Shown: positions 18,847 through 28,092 of the stretch, one piece after another
How positions within the stretch are numbered: position 1 is the stretch's first letter
How the letters are laid out: every line of letters begins with the position of its first letter
Source of the DNA: Wenzhouxiangellaceae bacterium
Lineage (GTDB): Bacteria; Pseudomonadota; Gammaproteobacteria; Xanthomonadales; Wenzhouxiangellaceae
NCBI GenBank assembly: GCA_007695005.1
Contig: REEQ01000095.1
Span: forward strand, 1 to 59,402
DNA: 59,402 nucleotides
Reading direction: 5' to 3'
The notes under the pieces: model-generated
The model's database searches: none
The model's input: only the letters and a program-made list of their open reading frames with translations
Told to the model about the DNA's origin: nothing
Position numbers and translations under genes: made by a program

Positions 18847-19491
18847 TCAGGTTCCGGCCAGTACCTGAACAGTCACGGCTGCGAAGTGGCAAATGCTGCC
18901 TGCCAAAACGAACAAATGCCAGATGGCGTGGCTGTAGGGCAGTCGGTCGAAGTGATAGAACAAGGTACCAGCAGTGTAGACTACCCCGCCGGTGACCAGC
19001 CAGAAAAGGGCGGTTGGCGTCAGTGCCTGGCTCAGTGGCGCAAAGCCCACCACGACCAGCCAGCCCATGCCGATATAGGTGGCCGTCGACAACCCTTTGA
19101 AGCGGCCGGTAAAGAACAGTTTGAAAAGGATGCCGAACACGGCAAGCGTCCAGACCACGCCAAACAGCGACCAGCCCCAGCCGCCGCGAATGGCGGCGAT
19201 GGTAAAGGGCGTGTAAGTACCCGCGATCAACACGAAGATGGCACAGTGGTCCAGTACCTTCAGGCGCTCCCTGATGCGCGGGTGCCGGGCCGCGTGATAA
19301 AGCGTGGAGGCCGTGTAGAGCAGGACCAGGGCGGCGACAAAAACGGCCACGCTGACGACCTCGCGCGCTCCGGTGTAAACGGCGGCCAAGGTAATCAGTA
19401 CCGCTCCGCCACCAATTGCCAGAATGACTCCCAGCCCGTGGGTAATGGCGTTGGCAATCTCTTCGCGATGCGACTCAAGATCGGCGTTCAT
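18847..19491 (-). CDS. trhA: Hemolysin III / TrhA family membrane protein
   Basis: The protein has seven membrane helices and the PAQR-type conserved residues: STLYHAARHP after helix 2, LDHCAIFVLIAGTYTPF, and a C-terminal YSHAIWHLFVLAGSICHF. Members influence membrane-fluidity or energy homeostasis; haemolytic activity is mostly a historical name. Two ATGs are possible, 19512 and 19491. The second is preferred because an extended -10 box (TGCTATATT) ends 7 bases before it, and neither start has a Shine-Dalgarno sequence. Confidence 0.87.
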   Translation of the reverse strand: MNADLESHREEIANAITHGLGVILAIGGGAVLITLAAVYTGAREVVSVAVFVAALVLLYTASTLYHAARHPRIRERLKVLDHCAIFVLIAGTYTPFTIAAIRGGWGWSLFGVVWTLAVFGILFKLFFTGRFKGLSTATYIGMGWLVVVGFAPLSQALTPTALFWLVTGGVVYTAGTLFYHFDRLPYSHAIWHLFVLAGSICHFAAVTVQVLAGT

Positions 19492-19498
19492 GCCGCGG

Positions 19499-19507
19499 AA
19501 TATAGCA
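19499..19507 (-). promoter_or_regulatory. Extended -10 promoter of the trhA gene
   Basis: On the minus strand TGCTATATT occupies 19507 to 19499. Transcription would begin about 7 bases later, at the A of the ATG at 19491, giving a leaderless mRNA. No -35 box is apparent, as is usual for extended -10 promoters. Confidence 0.45.
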
Positions 19508-19670
19508 TCCATGGCGTTACATTTTCGCTATTTGCAGTGTCTTCGCTGGGCGGCTAGCCAAGACATGCGCCAAGGCAATCTCCATCTATGTCGCCCAGGC
19601 TCTCCCGCAGGAAAGAAGACGAGCAGGGCTCGATTACTGGTTTAGCCAAGCGCGGTCAGAATGCCATGAT

Positions 19671-20300
19671 TCAGCCGCCGGGGTTGCTTGCCGACATGGG
19701 CCGCTGTTGCTGCCCGGTCAGAGCGCGCAGCCAGAACACCATCGATTTGGCGGTCTCGCTGGGCTGGTCGATGTCTTTCCAGGTGAACTGGGTGGTCAGG
19801 TCGTCGCGACGCTGGTAGCCGCGCTTGTGCCAGAAGGCATCCAGGGGGCGGTAGCCAGGCGGGCGCAGGGGGTGATTGTCGGGGCGCTGTACCGCGCAGA
19901 AAGTGGTGACTTTTGCGCCCAGCTGGCGGGCATGCTGTTCGCGGGCATCGAAAAACTGGTGGCCGATGCCCTGGCCGCGGTAGCGGGCATCAAGCACGGA
20001 TTCGCCGAAGTAGCAGATGTCGTCGGTGTTGGCGCCGGCCGCGTCGAATGGCCGACGGAAATCGGCATCGGCGCCTCGCATGGCCATGGCCGTGGCGCAG
20101 CCAACGACTTGATCATCGGCCAGTGCCAGGATCAGGGCGCTGTCCGCGGCGGCGGCAAACTGGGCGAGGTAACGCCGCTCGTAGTCGATATGGCCATCGT
20201 ACAGGTAAGGAAAATCGCGAAAGACCAGGATTCGCAGGCGGGCTGCTTCGTCCAGCCATGTGGTCATGGCTGCGCCGGTGACGGTGCGGATCTTGATCAT
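19671..20300 (-). CDS. GNAT family N-acetyltransferase
   Basis: The 209-residue protein starts MIKIRTVTGAAMTTWLDEA; its ATG overlaps the TGA of the phosphatase gene as ATGA. The acetyl-CoA loop is visible as DARYRGQGIGHQFF, preceded by the strand YFGESVLD. It is the last gene of the polysaccharide precursor operon. The substrate is unknown; an amino-sugar or peptide substrate is possible, but location is the only hint. The open frame continues upstream within the phosphatase gene, and that extension is not coding. Confidence 0.8.
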   Translation of the reverse strand: MIKIRTVTGAAMTTWLDEAARLRILVFRDFPYLYDGHIDYERRYLAQFAAAADSALILALADDQVVGCATAMAMRGADADFRRPFDAAGANTDDICYFGESVLDARYRGQGIGHQFFDAREQHARQLGAKVTTFCAVQRPDNHPLRPPGYRPLDAFWHKRGYQRRDDLTTQFTWKDIDQPSETAKSMVFWLRALTGQQQRPMSASNPGG

Positions 20301-21088
20301 CAGCCCACCAGTTGGCGCCACCAGCTGACGCGGCGGCGCGGCAGCGCATCCATCAGCAGGCCGGTCTCGACGGTGTCTCCTTCGGCCAGGCGTTGGGGGA
20401 AGACGCGGGCCAGCAATTCGGCTGTCTGCCTGTTGGTCCAGCGGCGGACTGCAGCTTCCCCGCCGGAGATCTCCGGGACGCGTCGCCGGTCTCGGTGAGC
20501 ATCCGATGCAATGATGTGAATCAGGCCGCGGCTGACCATGTCGCGCGCGCTTTCTTTGACCTGGGGGCCGAACTGTCCGGTACAGGACTGGGCCGTGATC
20601 TGCCCCAAACAGCCCATCGCAACCCACTCGGCAAGTATTTCAGGGTCCTGGCGCAGCTGGCTGTTGCGTTCCGGGTGGGCAATGATGGGGGTCAGACCCT
20701 GGCTGAGTATCTGTTCCAGGATATGCTCGGAACCCATGGGCACGGTGTGGACCGGCAGTTCCACCAGTACAGCCTTGCCCTTGTTGGCCAGGGTCATGGC
20801 TTCGCCGTTGGCGAGCTGATCGGGCAGCTCGGGCACCAGGTGCAACTCGCAGCCGGGCAGTACCTTCAGCGCAATGCCTTCGGCGATCAGTGCTTCGCGC
20901 AGGCTTACCAGGGCAGCCTGGATGTCGTTCGCACGGTTGACATAGACGCCGTTGAGATGATGCGGGGTGACGACGGTGGTGCGAATGCCATCAGCAACTG
21001 CAATCCGTGCCATGGCCAGAGACTGGGCCAGATCCCTGGCGCCGTCATCGATGCCGGGCAACAGGTGGCAGTGCAGATCGACGTACAT
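20300..21088 (-). CDS. CpsB/YwqE-type PHP tyrosine-protein phosphatase
   Basis: The 262-residue protein starts MYVDLHCHLLPGIDDGA and shows the PHP metal-binding set: DLHCH, TPHHLNG, IIAHPERN and SDAHRDRR. This family dephosphorylates bacterial tyrosine kinases that control capsule chain length and export, mostly in Firmicutes; Proteobacteria normally use Wzb-type low-molecular-weight phosphatases. A TTG at 21094 is an alternative start. It lies 72 bases after tviB on the same strand. No BY-kinase (Wzc) gene is in the window. Confidence 0.85.
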   Translation of the reverse strand: MYVDLHCHLLPGIDDGARDLAQSLAMARIAVADGIRTTVVTPHHLNGVYVNRANDIQAALVSLREALIAEGIALKVLPGCELHLVPELPDQLANGEAMTLANKGKAVLVELPVHTVPMGSEHILEQILSQGLTPIIAHPERNSQLRQDPEILAEWVAMGCLGQITAQSCTGQFGPQVKESARDMVSRGLIHIIASDAHRDRRRVPEISGGEAAVRRWTNRQTAELLARVFPQRLAEGDTVETGLLMDALPRRRVSWWRQLVG

Positions 21089-21160
21089 GGTCAATGTACC
21101 ACAATAGGAAAACTCCCCAAGCTTAGCAGAGCCGCTGCCCGGTGACGCGAAACAGGCGCG

Positions 21161-22486
21161 CTACAGTCGGCCGTCGACCAGGCTGCGGTCCAGCGTGGCG
21201 CGCACGTCGTAGAGGACGCCAGCTTCGGCCAGGTAGTTGCGCAGTTCGTCCTGGCGGGCTGCAAACTCGCGGTGAGCGACGGCATGGATGACTGCGGCGT
21301 AGTGGCCGACTGCGGGGCTGGAGACCATGTCCAGGCCATACGCTGACCTGGCATCTGCGATATCGACCCAGGGATCATGCACGTCAACGTCCAGGTTGAA
21401 GTTCCTGAGTTCGGCGATCAGGTCGACCACCCGGGTGTTTCTCAGGTCCGGGCAGTTTTCCTTGAAGGTCAGGCCAAGAACCAGCACACGGGCCCCTGGC
21501 CGATAGACTCCGGCCCTGGCCATCAGTCTCAGTACCTCACCGGCGACGAAGGAGCCCATGCTGTCGTTGACTCGCCGCCCGGACAGGATGACGGCGGGAT
21601 GGTGGCCGATCGACTGGGCCTTGTGGGTCAGGTAGTAGGGGTCGACGCCGATGCAGTGGCCGCCGACCAGGCCGGGTCGGAAGGGGAGAAAGTTCCACTT
21701 GGTGCCGGCAGCGGCCAATACGCTGGCCGTATCCAGCCCCATTCGGGAAAACAGCACCGCCAGCTCATTGACCAGGGCGATATTGAGATCGCGCTGGGTG
21801 TTTTCGATCACCTTGGCGGCTTCGGCCACCCGGATCGAATCGGCCAGAAAGGTGCCGGCGCGAATGATGCTGGCATAGAGCGCATCGACGGCTGCTGCTG
21901 CAGCCGGTGTCGAGCCTGAGGTGACCTTGACGATGTCGGGCAGGCGGTGTTGGCGGTCTCCCGGGTTGATGCGTTCGGGACTGTAGCCGCAGTAGAAGCC
22001 GGGCTGCTGGTCATCCTGACCATGCAGGTAGCTGAGCCCGGACTCGCCCTCGAGAACCGGCACGCAGTCTTCCTCGGTGGCACCGGGGTAGACGGTGGAT
22101 TCATAAATCACGATATTGCCCGCTTCGAGCAGGCTGCCGACCAGGCGCGATGCGGCCAGCAGCGGTCCGAGGTCGGGGCGCTTGGCCTGGTCGATCGGCG
22201 TTGGCACGGTGATGATGTAAACCGAGCAGTCGGCCAGGTCGGAGGCCCGGTTGGTGAAGCTCAGGCGACTGGCAAGAGCAAGCTCGTCGGCATCTACCTC
22301 GCGCGTGCTGTCGTGGCCCGCGCGTAATTCGGTGATGCGCGCGGACTTGATGTCGAAGCCGATGGTATCGTAGCGCTGGCCGAAGGCGGCGGCCAGCGGC
22401 AGGCCGACGTAACCCAGGCCAATGACAGCGATCCGGGCCTGGCCACGGCTCAGATGATCGATCAGTTGCTCAGCGTCGATGGTCAT
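21161..22486 (-). CDS. tviB: UDP-N-acetylhexosamine 6-dehydrogenase (TviB/WbpA-like)
   Basis: The 441-residue protein has the NAD-binding VIGLGYVGLPLAAAF at residues about 19-33 and the catalytic cysteine in GGHCIGVDPYYL (around residue 277). It belongs to the nucleotide-sugar dehydrogenases closest in pattern to TviB/WbpA, which oxidise UDP-GlcNAc or UDP-GalNAc twice to the uronic acid. The choice between the two hexosamines cannot be made from sequence alone. It follows the epimerase gene by 16 bases. Confidence 0.86.
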   Translation of the reverse strand: MTIDAEQLIDHLSRGQARIAVIGLGYVGLPLAAAFGQRYDTIGFDIKSARITELRAGHDSTREVDADELALASRLSFTNRASDLADCSVYIITVPTPIDQAKRPDLGPLLAASRLVGSLLEAGNIVIYESTVYPGATEEDCVPVLEGESGLSYLHGQDDQQPGFYCGYSPERINPGDRQHRLPDIVKVTSGSTPAAAAAVDALYASIIRAGTFLADSIRVAEAAKVIENTQRDLNIALVNELAVLFSRMGLDTASVLAAAGTKWNFLPFRPGLVGGHCIGVDPYYLTHKAQSIGHHPAVILSGRRVNDSMGSFVAGEVLRLMARAGVYRPGARVLVLGLTFKENCPDLRNTRVVDLIAELRNFNLDVDVHDPWVDIADARSAYGLDMVSSPAVGHYAAVIHAVAHREFAARQDELRNYLAEAGVLYDVRATLDRSLVDGRL

Positions 22487-22502
22487 GGCATCAGCAGGTT
22501 AG

Positions 22503-23528
22503 TCATTGATCGCGGTAGTAATCCCGATACCAGGCGACGAAGCGGGCGACGCCGTCCTCGACCGACACCGCTGGTCGGTAACCCACCGCAGCCATCAGTT
22601 CGCCGACGTCTGCCTCGGTATCCGGCACATCGCCGGGCTGCAGAGGCAGCATTTCCATGCGGGCCTTGCGCCCCAGGCAGTCTTCCAGCACCTCGATGTA
22701 GCGCAACAGTTCGACCTGGCGCTCGTTGCCGATGTTGAACAGACGATAGGGTGCCTTGCTGCTGGCCGGGTCCGGGTCCTGGCCTGACCAGGACGGATTG
22801 CCCCCCGGCGGATTGTCCAGGGTTCGGATCACCCCTTCGACGATGTCGTCGATATAGGTGAAACTGCGCTTGTGATGGCCGTGATTGAAAACCTGAATCG
22901 GCTCGCCGGCCAGGATCGCACGAGTGAACAGAAACAGCGCCATGTCCGGCCTGCCCCAGGGGCCGTAGACAGTGAAAAAACGCAAGCCGGTTGACGGGAT
23001 GCCATACAGATGGGCATAGCTGTGCGCCATCATTTCGTTGGCTTTCTTGGTCGCTGCGTACAGTGTCAGCGGATGCTCGGTGCCCTGGTGTTCGGAAAAG
23101 GGCATCCGGGTGTTGGCGCCATAAACGGAACTGGTCGAGGCAAAAACCAGGTGGTCGACCGGATGATGGCGGCAGCCTTCGAGTACATGCAAAAAACCGG
23201 TGACGTTGCTGCGCGTGTAGGCGTGCGGATTGGTGGCGGCATAGCGTACCCCGGCCTGGGCGGCCAGGTGAACCACCCGACCCGGCTGGTGCTCGTTGAA
23301 CACCTGCTCCATGGCCTCGCGATCAGCCAGGTCGACATGCAGATGGCGATATCCGGCACACGCGTTCAGCCGGGCCAGCCGGGCCTGTTTCAGGGTGACG
23401 TCGTAATAATCATTGAGATTGTCCAGCCCGAGCACGTTTTCGCCACGGTCCAGCAGGACATGGGCCACGTGCGAGCCGATGAAACCGGCGGTTCCGGTTA
23501 CCAGAACCGGTCGCACGCGGTCATTCAT
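22503..23528 (-). CDS. NAD-dependent UDP-glucuronate 4-epimerase-like protein
   Basis: The 341-residue extended short-chain dehydrogenase has the [10 protein letters not shown] dinucleotide motif at residues about 12-21 and the catalytic pair in YAATKK, with the upstream serine in FASTSSVYG. The C-terminal [15 protein letters not shown] resembles UDP-glucuronate epimerases (GAE/LspL type), which convert UDP-GlcA to UDP-GalA. That fits the adjacent ugd, whose stop overlaps this ATG as ATGA. A UDP-glucose or UDP-xylose role is less likely. Confidence 0.85.
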   Translation of the reverse strand: MNDRVRPVLVTGTAGFIGSHVAHVLLDRGENVLGLDNLNDYYDVTLKQARLARLNACAGYRHLHVDLADREAMEQVFNEHQPGRVVHLAAQAGVRYAATNPHAYTRSNVTGFLHVLEGCRHHPVDHLVFASTSSVYGANTRMPFSEHQGTEHPLTLYAATKKANEMMAHSYAHLYGIPSTGLRFFTVYGPWGRPDMALFLFTRAILAGEPIQVFNHGHHKRSFTYIDDIVEGVIRTLDNPPGGNPSWSGQDPDPASSKAPYRLFNIGNERQVELLRYIEVLEDCLGRKARMEMLPLQPGDVPDTEADVGELMAAVGYRPAVSVEDGVARFVAWYRDYYRDQ

Positions 23529-24886
23529 GTGCGCTGTGCTCCGCTTTCTGCCGGTGCTGACACAACGCGGCCGAAGGCGAAATACTCAAAGCCCATGCCC
23601 ATCATCTCCTCCGGCTCGAACAGGTTGCGACCGTCAAAAACCATCGGCTCCTTCAGCCGGGCACGCAGGCGTTCGAAATCCGGACTGCGAAACTCGTTCC
23701 ACTCTGTGACGATGACAAGGGCATCGGCGCCCTCCAGGCAGGCTGCCGCCGAGTCGGCAAAGCGAATGCCTGGGCGCTGCCCGAGCAGAGCTGCGGCTAC
23801 TTCCATGGCGGCCGGGTCATAGGCGGCAATGGTCGCGCCGGCAGCCAGCAGTTCGTCGATCAAGACCAGACTGGAGGCTTCGCGCATGTCGTCGGTCCGC
23901 GGCTTGAAGGCCAAACCCCAAAGAGCGAAGTGACGGCCGCTCAGATCATCGCCCAGACGCTGCTTGATCTTGGCTGCCAGCCGTGTCTTCTGGTCCTGGT
24001 TGACGGCTTCAACGGCCTCGAGAATGCGCAGGCCACCTAGGGCTGAATGGCGCGCGGTCTGGATCAGCGCCTTGACGTCCTTGGGAAAACAGGAACCGCC
24101 GTACCCGGCACCTGGGTAGAGGAAGTCAAAACCGATGCGCGGGTCCGAGCCGATGCCCTGGCGCACCTGTTCGATGTCGGCGCCCAAGTGCTCGGCCAGG
24201 TTGGCCAGCTCGTTCATGAAGCTGATTCGGGTCGCCAGCATGGCATTGGCTGCGTATTTGGTCAGCTCGGCCGAGCGCGCATCCATCGTGATCAGGCGAT
24301 CATGATTGCGGTTGAAGGGTGCATAGATGCGTCGCATGAGGTCCAGGGCCCGGTCATCATCGCCGCCGATGATGATGCGGTCGGGCTTCTGGAAGTCCTC
24401 GATTGCAGCACCTTCCTTGAGAAACTCCGGATTCGAGATGACGGCGAAGGTCAGATCGCTGCCGCGGTGCTCAAGTTCCTCGGCAATGGCTGCTTGGACC
24501 CGGTCGGCCGTCCCCACCGGCACAGTCGACTTGTCGACCACAACCTTGTATTCGTTCATATGGCGGCCAATGTTGCGGGCTGCTGCAATCGCATAGCTAA
24601 GGTCGGCCGAGCCGTCTTCGCCGGGCGGCGTGCCCACGGCGATGAACTGGATCTGACCATGGTTGGTGGCCTCGGCCACATCGGTGGTAAATCGAATTCG
24701 GCCCGCCCGCCGGTTTTCGGCAATCAGCTTGTTCAAACCAGGCTCATGGATCGGCACGCCGCCGCTCTCCAGGACCGCAATCTTGGCCGCGTCGGTGTCC
24801 AGGCAGAGGACATCATTGCCTACCTGGGCCAGGCAGGCACCGGTGACCAGGCCGACGTAGCCGCTGCCGATGATGGTGATTCTCAT
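23525..24886 (-). CDS. ugd: UDP-glucose 6-dehydrogenase
   Basis: The 453-residue protein starts [20 protein letters not shown], the classical Rossmann motif, and has the catalytic cysteine in [10 protein letters not shown] near residue 263. It also has [11 protein letters not shown], a segment typical of bacterial UDP-glucose dehydrogenases. It makes UDP-glucuronate from UDP-glucose. A 109-base gap separates it from the upstream phosphohexomutase gene, and it is translationally coupled to the epimerase that uses its product. Confidence 0.93.
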   Translation of the reverse strand: MRITIIGSGYVGLVTGACLAQVGNDVLCLDTDAAKIAVLESGGVPIHEPGLNKLIAENRRAGRIRFTTDVAEATNHGQIQFIAVGTPPGEDGSADLSYAIAAARNIGRHMNEYKVVVDKSTVPVGTADRVQAAIAEELEHRGSDLTFAVISNPEFLKEGAAIEDFQKPDRIIIGGDDDRALDLMRRIYAPFNRNHDRLITMDARSAELTKYAANAMLATRISFMNELANLAEHLGADIEQVRQGIGSDPRIGFDFLYPGAGYGGSCFPKDVKALIQTARHSALGGLRILEAVEAVNQDQKTRLAAKIKQRLGDDLSGRHFALWGLAFKPRTDDMREASSLVLIDELLAAGATIAAYDPAAMEVAAALLGQRPGIRFADSAAACLEGADALVIVTEWNEFRSPDFERLRARLKEPMVFDGRNLFEPEEMMGMGFEYFAFGRVVSAPAESGAQRT

Positions 24887-24995
24887 GTCTCGCTAGATTC
24901 CTTATGGATTGCCAGGCGGCGTTGTCAGCGAACGCCGGGCAAAGATTCTCGCTCGTCGCGGCGAGTCTGTTCATGACCGGCAGATGACGGCTGAT
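24887..24995 (-). other. Intercistronic spacer within the polysaccharide operon
   Basis: This 109-base gap between the phosphohexomutase and ugd genes holds no ORF. On the minus strand GGCGTT and AACGCC can pair across a 7-base loop (about 24931-24949). I see neither a T-run nor a convincing promoter. It could attenuate or protect the message. Confidence 0.35.
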
Positions 24996-26372
24996 TCATT
25001 GGCCGTGTCGTTCGATCAACTCGCCCAGCTTCCCGGTTTTGTCGGCCAGCAGCTGAGGATTGGCCCGGGTCTCCACGTTGAGCCTGATCACCGGCTCGGT
25101 ATTCGATGCGCGCAGGTTGAAGCGCCATTCTGCAAAGTCCAGGCTGATGCCGTCTGTGCGATCTACCACAGCACCCTGACCATCGAAGGCTGCCAGCACG
25201 GCGTCGATCACTCGGCCGGTATCTCGCACCGAGTAGTTGATTTCACCGCTGCATGGATAGGCGCGAATGCGTTCATCGACCAGCTCAGCGAGGCTGCGCC
25301 CGGTTTCGGAAATGGCCTCGGCGAGCAGCAGCCACGGAATCATGCCGCTGTCGCAGTAGGAAAAATCGCGGAAGTAGTGGTGCGCGGACATTTCGCCGCC
25401 GTAGAGCGCATTGTCAGCGCGCATGCGCTCCTTGATGAAGGCATGGCCGCTCTTGTTGATCAATGGAATGCCGCCGGCTCGGGTCACCATGTCCAGGGTA
25501 TTCCAGGTCAGGCGCGGGTCCAGGACGATGCGCTCGCCGGGGTGACGTTCGAGCAGCCGGGCCGCGAACAGGCCGACCAGGTAGTAGCCTTCGATGAAGC
25601 GCCCGTCCTCGTCGAAAAAGAAGCAGCGGTCGAAATCGCCATCCCAGGCGATGCCGAAATCGGCGCCGTGCTGGCGCACCTGGGCGGTTGTTTCGGCTCG
25701 ATTTTCCGGCAGCAGCGGGTTGGGGACGCCGTTGGGAAAGTGACCGTCCGGTTCATGATGAAGCCGAATCACGTCCAGGGGCAGGCCATCGGCGATACCG
25801 TCGAAGGCTGGCCCGGCGCAGCCATTGCCGGCATTGATCACCAGTTTCAGCGGCTTGATCGCATCGACATTAACCGAGCGGCGCATCCGTGCGATGTAGT
25901 CAGTGGTCACCTCTTCGCTGTCAGCACGGCCGGGCCTTTGTGGCGCAGCGCTGGTCCTGCCCTCGGCCAGGAAGCATTCGATTTCCTTCAGGCCCGTGTC
26001 GGCACTGATTGGAATGGCCTGCTCGCGCACCATCTTCATGCCGTTGTAGTCGGCCGGGTTATGGCTCGCGGTGACCATGATGCCGCCGCCCATGCCAGGG
26101 CGGGATGCGGCGTGATAAACCAGCTCGGTGCCGCACAGACCGATCTCGACAGTGTCGACGCCGGCCTCATTCAGTCCGGCCCCCAGGGCTGCGGCCAGGC
26201 TCGGGCTGGACAGGCGCATGTCGCGGCCAATGGCGACCGGGCCTTGCGGCTTCACGATCCAGGCATAGGCTCGGCCAATGGCATGGGCCCGTTCTTCATT
26301 CAGGGATTCCGGTACGCGGCCGCGCAGATCGTATGCCTTGAAAGGGCTGTTGGCCAGGGTCTTGTCGTTCAT
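24996..26372 (-). CDS. Phosphomannomutase/phosphoglucomutase (AlgC-like)
   Basis: The 458-residue alpha-D-phosphohexomutase has the phosphoserine loop TASHNPADYNG (serine near residue 102), the metal-binding DGDFDRC near residue 244, the sugar-binding GEMSAHHYF and the phosphate-binding RASNTEPVIRLNVE. It interconverts hexose-6-phosphate and hexose-1-phosphate, feeding UDP-glucose and/or GDP-mannose synthesis. It is the second gene of the operon, 9 bases after rfaH. Dual glucose/mannose specificity as in AlgC is likely but not shown. Confidence 0.9.
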   Translation of the reverse strand: MNDKTLANSPFKAYDLRGRVPESLNEERAHAIGRAYAWIVKPQGPVAIGRDMRLSSPSLAAALGAGLNEAGVDTVEIGLCGTELVYHAASRPGMGGGIMVTASHNPADYNGMKMVREQAIPISADTGLKEIECFLAEGRTSAAPQRPGRADSEEVTTDYIARMRRSVNVDAIKPLKLVINAGNGCAGPAFDGIADGLPLDVIRLHHEPDGHFPNGVPNPLLPENRAETTAQVRQHGADFGIAWDGDFDRCFFFDEDGRFIEGYYLVGLFAARLLERHPGERIVLDPRLTWNTLDMVTRAGGIPLINKSGHAFIKERMRADNALYGGEMSAHHYFRDFSYCDSGMIPWLLLAEAISETGRSLAELVDERIRAYPCSGEINYSVRDTGRVIDAVLAAFDGQGAVVDRTDGISLDFAEWRFNLRASNTEPVIRLNVETRANPQLLADKTGKLGELIERHGQ

Positions 26373-26381
26373 GCTGGGTCC

Positions 26382-26909
26382 TCAGGCGCGGCGGATCGAA
26401 ACTTCGGGCAGTTCGATTCGGCGCTCGCGCTTTAGCAAATTGAGCAGGACAACCACGCGCTCCTGGCTGGACCGGGCCTGGAACAGGGCCCGGTAGCCGC
26501 TGAAGGGGCCGTCAATGATGTCGACCAGATCGTCGCGTTGATAGTCGATGGCACCGGCAAGGCTGATCACGCCGGCTTCGTTGCAGCGTTGGCGCAGGCC
26601 GTCGATGATCGGGTCGGGAACAATGGCAGCTTCCTGGCCCAGACGGACCAGACCAACGGCACCGCGGGTTGAGCGGATCGGCGTCCAGTCCTCACCCGCC
26701 TGACTCAAGCGAACAAACAAATAGCGAGGAAACATCGACTCGACGCTGACCCGACGGCGACCGTTGCGAGTGCAGGCTACGCGGGTTTTCGGGCGAAAAA
26801 TCTCGAAGCCCTGGTTGAGCAAGTGGGACTCGGCCACCCCGTCCTGGCGTGGCTTGCAGAAAACGGCGTGCCAGTTGCGTTCCGATCCATCGTGGTGTGG
26901 ATCAATCAT
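26382..26909 (-). CDS. rfaH: RfaH-type transcription antiterminator (NusG paralogue)
   Basis: The 175-residue protein has an N-terminal NGN domain (NWHAVFCKPRQDGVAESHL; MFPRYLFVRL; STRGAVGLVRLG) and a C-terminal KOW-like domain (RDDLVDIIDGPFSGYRALF, then RVVVLLNLLKRE). This fits RfaH, a NusG paralogue that suppresses Rho and pausing in operons with an ops element. Here it is the first gene of the operon rather than a lone regulator. I found no clear ops element (GGCGGTAG) in the leader or spacers on the minus strand. A leader dyad lies at 26933-26951. Confidence 0.88.
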   Translation of the reverse strand: MIDPHHDGSERNWHAVFCKPRQDGVAESHLLNQGFEIFRPKTRVACTRNGRRRVSVESMFPRYLFVRLSQAGEDWTPIRSTRGAVGLVRLGQEAAIVPDPIIDGLRQRCNEAGVISLAGAIDYQRDDLVDIIDGPFSGYRALFQARSSQERVVVLLNLLKRERRIELPEVSIRRA

Positions 26910-26932
26910 GTTCCCCCCGCGGAAGGCACTTC

Positions 26933-26951
26933 ATGTTCACCCGTTGAACAT
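26933..26951 (-). promoter_or_regulatory. Dyad in the rfaH operon leader, with promoter candidate upstream
   Basis: ATGTTCA and TGAACAT form a perfect 7-bp inverted repeat with a 5-base spacer. Just upstream on the minus strand TTGCAA and AACAAT are 17 bases apart (about 26979 to 26951), each matching four of six consensus positions. The dyad would therefore lie at or just after the start of transcription. That is a good place for a repressor operator, or a small hairpin in the leader. Confidence 0.45.
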
Positions 26952-27015
26952 TGTTGCCGCAAGTCATGATTATTGCAAGCCATGTGATCAGCTTCAGCCG
27001 AACCTGGCGGTCATT

Positions 27016-28092
27016 CTAGCGCCTGCGCAGGGCGCCGGGGCTGCTCCCGGTCCAGCGTCGAAAGGCGCGGCCAAAGTTGGCGGTGTCGCCGTAGCCCAAC
27101 AGCTCGGCGATGCGGCTGATCGGCATGTCGGTGCGCTGCAGCCAGTCCCGGGCCAGGGTCAGACGAACGCGGTCGACGAGCTGGCGATAACTGCGTTGTT
27201 CACTTTCCAGTCGCCGTATCAGGGTGCGCCTGGACATGCCCAGCCGGAATGCCATGGTCGACAAGCCCGGGTCCCTGCCGTTCAGAGCCATCAGCTGCTG
27301 CTGAACCCTGGCCGAGATTGGCCCGGTTCCGCAGTCCTGGCCGAGCAGCTGCTCGCAACGTTTCAGGGTGCTGGCGTGCAGGCTTGCATCGGCCAGCAGG
27401 CAAGGCAGGCCGAGCAGCGACTTCGGCACCCAGATCTGATAGTGCTGCTGGTCCAGCCTGACATGGCCGGGCAAGGCATGGAGCAGCTGGCCGGCCCAGG
27501 GCCGATAGCGCGCCGGCAGGTCGATACTGAGCTGATCACGGTGGCGCCCGCCCAGTTCGGCAAGCAGCTTGACCAGGGCGATCAGGTTCATTTCCATCAG
27601 CAGCTCGCCCGGAGCGGGCAGGGCGAGCGTTGGCAGAACTCGCAGGCGCAGCCCGGCAGGGGCTTTCGTGTGGCTGGCCTGCAGCACTGTCCAGGGTGAG
27701 CGCAAGCTTTCAAAGCGCACCAGGCAGTCGATGGCAGCGCCGAGGTCGGTGGCGGTCACCACGGCCAGGCCCAGAGGACCATGATGCGTGGCCTCCAGCC
27801 GCAAGGTGGGCTGAATGTGCCAGCCGGGCGGGCTGAGCTGATCAATCAGGGCCAGCGTTTCGAGCAGCTCCGACAGGCTGATTCGCGCCTGCTCGCCGCT
27901 AAGGGTGGCAATGTCGATGCGTGCGCGCTCGAGGATGGCCGCCAGCTGGCGGTGGTCGAGCGCGGTATGTTCCAGATAGCTGGCCAGGTAGACGGCCGGC
28001 ACCGGTATCGATGCCAGCTCGTTCACGGCACTGATCGCGGTTCGAGTCGTGTTTGCATGACTGTTTGGCACTAAATGACTAAAGCTTGTCAT
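27016..28092 (-). CDS. AraC family transcriptional regulator, AlkR/OruR-like
   Basis: The 358-residue protein has an N-terminal ligand domain of the arabinose-binding-like type seen in OruR and AlkR. It ends in a C-terminal AraC helix-turn-helix pair (STMAFRLGMSRRTLIRRLE; ISRIAELLGYGDTANFGRAF; WTGSSPGALR). It is divergent from alkB, and AraC proteins of this type activate alkane hydroxylase genes in Acinetobacter, so it is the likely alkB regulator. The first ATG at 28092 leaves only 69 bases to alkB. GTG codons at 28071 or 28026 would leave more room, so the start is uncertain. Confidence 0.85.
   Translation of the reverse strand: MTSFSHLVPNSHANTTRTAISAVNELASIPVPAVYLASYLEHTALDHRQLAAILERARIDIATLSGEQARISLSELLETLALIDQLSPPGWHIQPTLRLEATHHGPLGLAVVTATDLGAAIDCLVRFESLRSPWTVLQASHTKAPAGLRLRVLPTLALPAPGELLMEMNLIALVKLLAELGGRHRDQLSIDLPARYRPWAGQLLHALPGHVRLDQQHYQIWVPKSLLGLPCLLADASLHASTLKRCEQLLGQDCGTGPISARVQQQLMALNGRDPGLSTMAFRLGMSRRTLIRRLESEQRSYRQLVDRVRLTLARDWLQRTDMPISRIAELLGYGDTANFGRAFRRWTGSSPGALRRR

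Noticed and set aside
24909-26435. A 508-codon open frame on the plus strand
   Set aside because: It is antisense to the phosphohexomutase gene, which has all catalytic motifs. There is no ribosome site and no family resemblance.
26910-27015. ops element for RfaH
   Set aside because: I looked for GGCGGTAG on the minus strand in the leader and spacers and found none. A GGCGGTAG-like string near 19850 is on the opposite strand and inside a coding region.
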